From NCBI GenBank assembly GCA_036500765.1, contig DASYBM010000002.1:1-64000 (forward strand): DNA of 64,000 bases. The letters are read 5' to 3'. Positions 62,798 to 64,000 of the stretch are shown piece after piece; the first letter of the stretch is position 1, and every line of letters begins with the position of its first letter. The notes under the pieces were generated by a model. It was not told the origin of the DNA. It saw only the letters and a program-made list of their open reading frames with translations, and searched no databases. Source of the stretch: Candidatus Sulfotelmatobacter sp. Lineage in GTDB: Bacteria; Acidobacteriota; Terriglobia; Terriglobales; Acidobacteriaceae. A program made the translations under genes and the position numbers.

Positions 62798-63472
62798 CTA
62801 CACTTTCTGCATGGCCGCCTCGGTGGCGGCTTTCAAGAGTTGCTGCGCATTCTTGCTTGGATCGCCATTCCCGAACACCGCGTTGCCCGCGACCAGAATT
62901 TCTGCACCGGCGCGAACCACGTCGGCGACGGTGTCGAGTGAAACTCCGCCATCGACTTCAATGCGATAGTGGCAACCGCGCTCGCCGCGAATCTCCGCTA
63001 ACCGCCGCATTTTGTGCAGCGTGGACGGAATGAACTTCTGCGCCCCGAAGCCCGGATTCACTGACATGACAAGCACATAGTCAACAATGTCGAGCACCTC
63101 CGACAGCATTTCAACCGGAGTCGCGGGATTAATCACGACGCCGGCCATGCAGTCGTGGCTCTTAATCAGGTGCAGCGTGCGGTTGAGATGGCGGCACGCT
63201 TCCTGATGTACTGAGATCCAGTCGGCGCCGGCCTCGGCGAATGCAGGGATGAACTCATCCGGGTTCTCGATCATGAGGTGGCAATCGAGAGGGAGCTTCG
63301 TAGCCTTGCGCAGCGACTTCACGACCGGAGGCCCCAGCGTAAGATTGGGGACGAAATGTCCATCCATGATATCGACGTGGATGACAGTTGCGCCACCCTC
63401 GCCGGCAGCGCGCACCTGCTCGCCCAGCCGGGCAAAATCAGCCGAAAGAATTGACGGTGCAAGGTCGATCAA
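62798..63472 (-). CDS. rpe: Ribulose-phosphate 3-epimerase
   Basis: 224 residues, the standard length. It interconverts ribulose 5-phosphate and xylulose 5-phosphate in the pentose phosphate pathway, downstream of xylulokinase. The TIM-barrel motifs are complete: [37 protein letters not shown] (metal ligands), [28 protein letters not shown] and the phosphate loop [11 protein letters not shown] with [12 protein letters not shown]. It precedes the lipoprotein gene on the same strand after a repeat. Confidence 0.96.
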   Translation of the reverse strand: MIDLAPSILSADFARLGEQVRAAGEGGATVIHVDIMDGHFVPNLTLGPPVVKSLRKATKLPLDCHLMIENPDEFIPAFAEAGADWISVHQEACRHLNRTLHLIKSHDCMAGVVINPATPVEMLSEVLDIVDYVLVMSVNPGFGAQKFIPSTLHKMRRLAEIRGERGCHYRIEVDGGVSLDTVADVVRAGAEILVAGNAVFGNGDPSKNAQQLLKAATEAAMQKV

Positions 63473-63630
63473 CCGAAGGCCTCAGAACCTGATTCTCAGA
63501 AGCGGGAGCGCGCGCTTGCAAGGATATCGCTGGTCCAAATTCTAACACGCGGAATGCTGTACTAGCTGTCGAATCGCGGGCGATGTAAGTGCTCCAGCCC
63601 GCGACACTGGCGAAGGCATTAGGGCTGGGT

Positions 63631-64000
63631 TCAGTTTTGCGGCGCTGGAGTGTCTGGAGCTTTAGTGGAAGATCCCTTTCGCATTTGAGCGACTTCCTGC
63701 TGCGCGCGCGCGTTCATCTTCTCAACACTTCTCTGCATGATCGGCATCATAGACTCCATAGCTTCTCCCATAATTGCCGGCATTTCCTGCAATACTTTTT
63801 GTCCGGTAGGCGCGGAATAGAAGGTGATGAGCGCGTCCATGTCGCCCTTAGTGAAGTGCTTTTGGTATGCGGGTACCATCGCCTGCATCATTTCATCGAT
63901 GGGCAGCGCTTTGAACGTGTCGTCCATCGACTTGTTGATCCGTGCTTCGCAATCCGCAGGAAGCTTCTCTTTATCCTTGGCACACTGGTCGTGCGCCATC
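63631..64000 (-). CDS. DUF2059-like protein, 5' end outside window
   Basis: At least 122 residues, open to the window edge, so the real start with its probable signal peptide lies beyond 64000. The core DALITFYSAPTGQKVLQEMPA and the preceding MVPAYQKHFTKGD are typical of DUF2059, a small periplasmic family of unknown role. The end is Lys/Ser/Pro-rich (STKAPDTPAPQN). It is upstream of rpe on the same strand, separated by 158 bases in which I see no clear signal. Confidence 0.8.
   Translation of the reverse strand, partial: MAHDQCAKDKEKLPADCEARINKSMDDTFKALPIDEMMQAMVPAYQKHFTKGDMDALITFYSAPTGQKVLQEMPAIMGEAMESMMPIMQRSVEKMNARAQQEVAQMRKGSSTKAPDTPAPQN

Noticed and set aside
1-64000. CRISPR arrays, insertion sequences, prophage or integrative elements
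   Set aside because: No regularly spaced repeats, transposase, integrase or phage genes could be seen; the tRNA has no adjacent integrase or duplicated 3' end.

Overview
This window looks like a chromosomal segment of an acidobacterium (Acidobacteriota, probably the Terriglobia side). That is inferred from gene content, not from a database match: a large Oar-type TonB-dependent receptor with an N-terminal carboxypeptidase-regulatory-like domain, an FG-GAP/ASPIC secreted protein, a GH3 enzyme with a PA14 insert, a Ser/Thr kinase fused to TPRs, a tandem-domain ThyX, and many GC-rich intergenic repeats. I see no phage, insertion sequence, CRISPR array or rRNA operon.

Layout. 0.5-4 kb: cysteine synthase with a JAMM (Mec-like) peptidase, an unknown protein and a TPR protein. 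4-20 kb: what reads as a xylan/glucuronoxylan utilisation locus, with the TonB receptor, a GH3 beta-xylosidase, an ASPIC protein, xylulokinase, a LacI-family regulator and a GH67 alpha-glucuronidase. Four similar LacI-type operator-like sites are scattered through it. 20-32 kb: an ABC-F ATPase, then YkgJ-like and FdhE proteins, lactate permease, a frameshifted beta-propeller gene, and a formate dehydrogenase-N operon. The catalytic subunit of that operon contains an in-frame UGA (selenocysteine) followed by a SECIS-like hairpin.

32-41 kb: a LacI-like protein lacking most of its effector domain, then a three-gene trehalose cluster headed by a trehalose-6-phosphate synthase fused to a membrane sensor/HAMP module, then GH16, a BNR-type propeller, an acetyltransferase and FabG. 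42-54 kb: a small accessory gene pair, tandem ThyX, a second frameshifted small gene, recA, coaD, an aminotransferase, the GDP-mannose genes (manA, manC, a phosphohexomutase), an M48 protease, kdsB and a RibD/DHFR-like protein. 54.9-58.4 kb: a CAU-anticodon tRNA with a good promoter. Convergent to it is a unit of a TPR Ser/Thr kinase followed by two 100-residue paralogous proteins I cannot assign. 58.7-64 kb: a response regulator with a very long disordered tail, a BamD-like lipoprotein, rpe, and a DUF2059-like gene cut by the window edge.

The strongest observations are the UGA-interrupted fdnG (a naive caller would split it in two), the LacI operator network over the xylan genes, the membrane-sensor/OtsA fusion, the complementary loss of the two halves of the ThyX motif in a tandem ThyX, the kinase plus twin small proteins, two single-base frameshifts, and several repeat families that have been absorbed into coding sequences.
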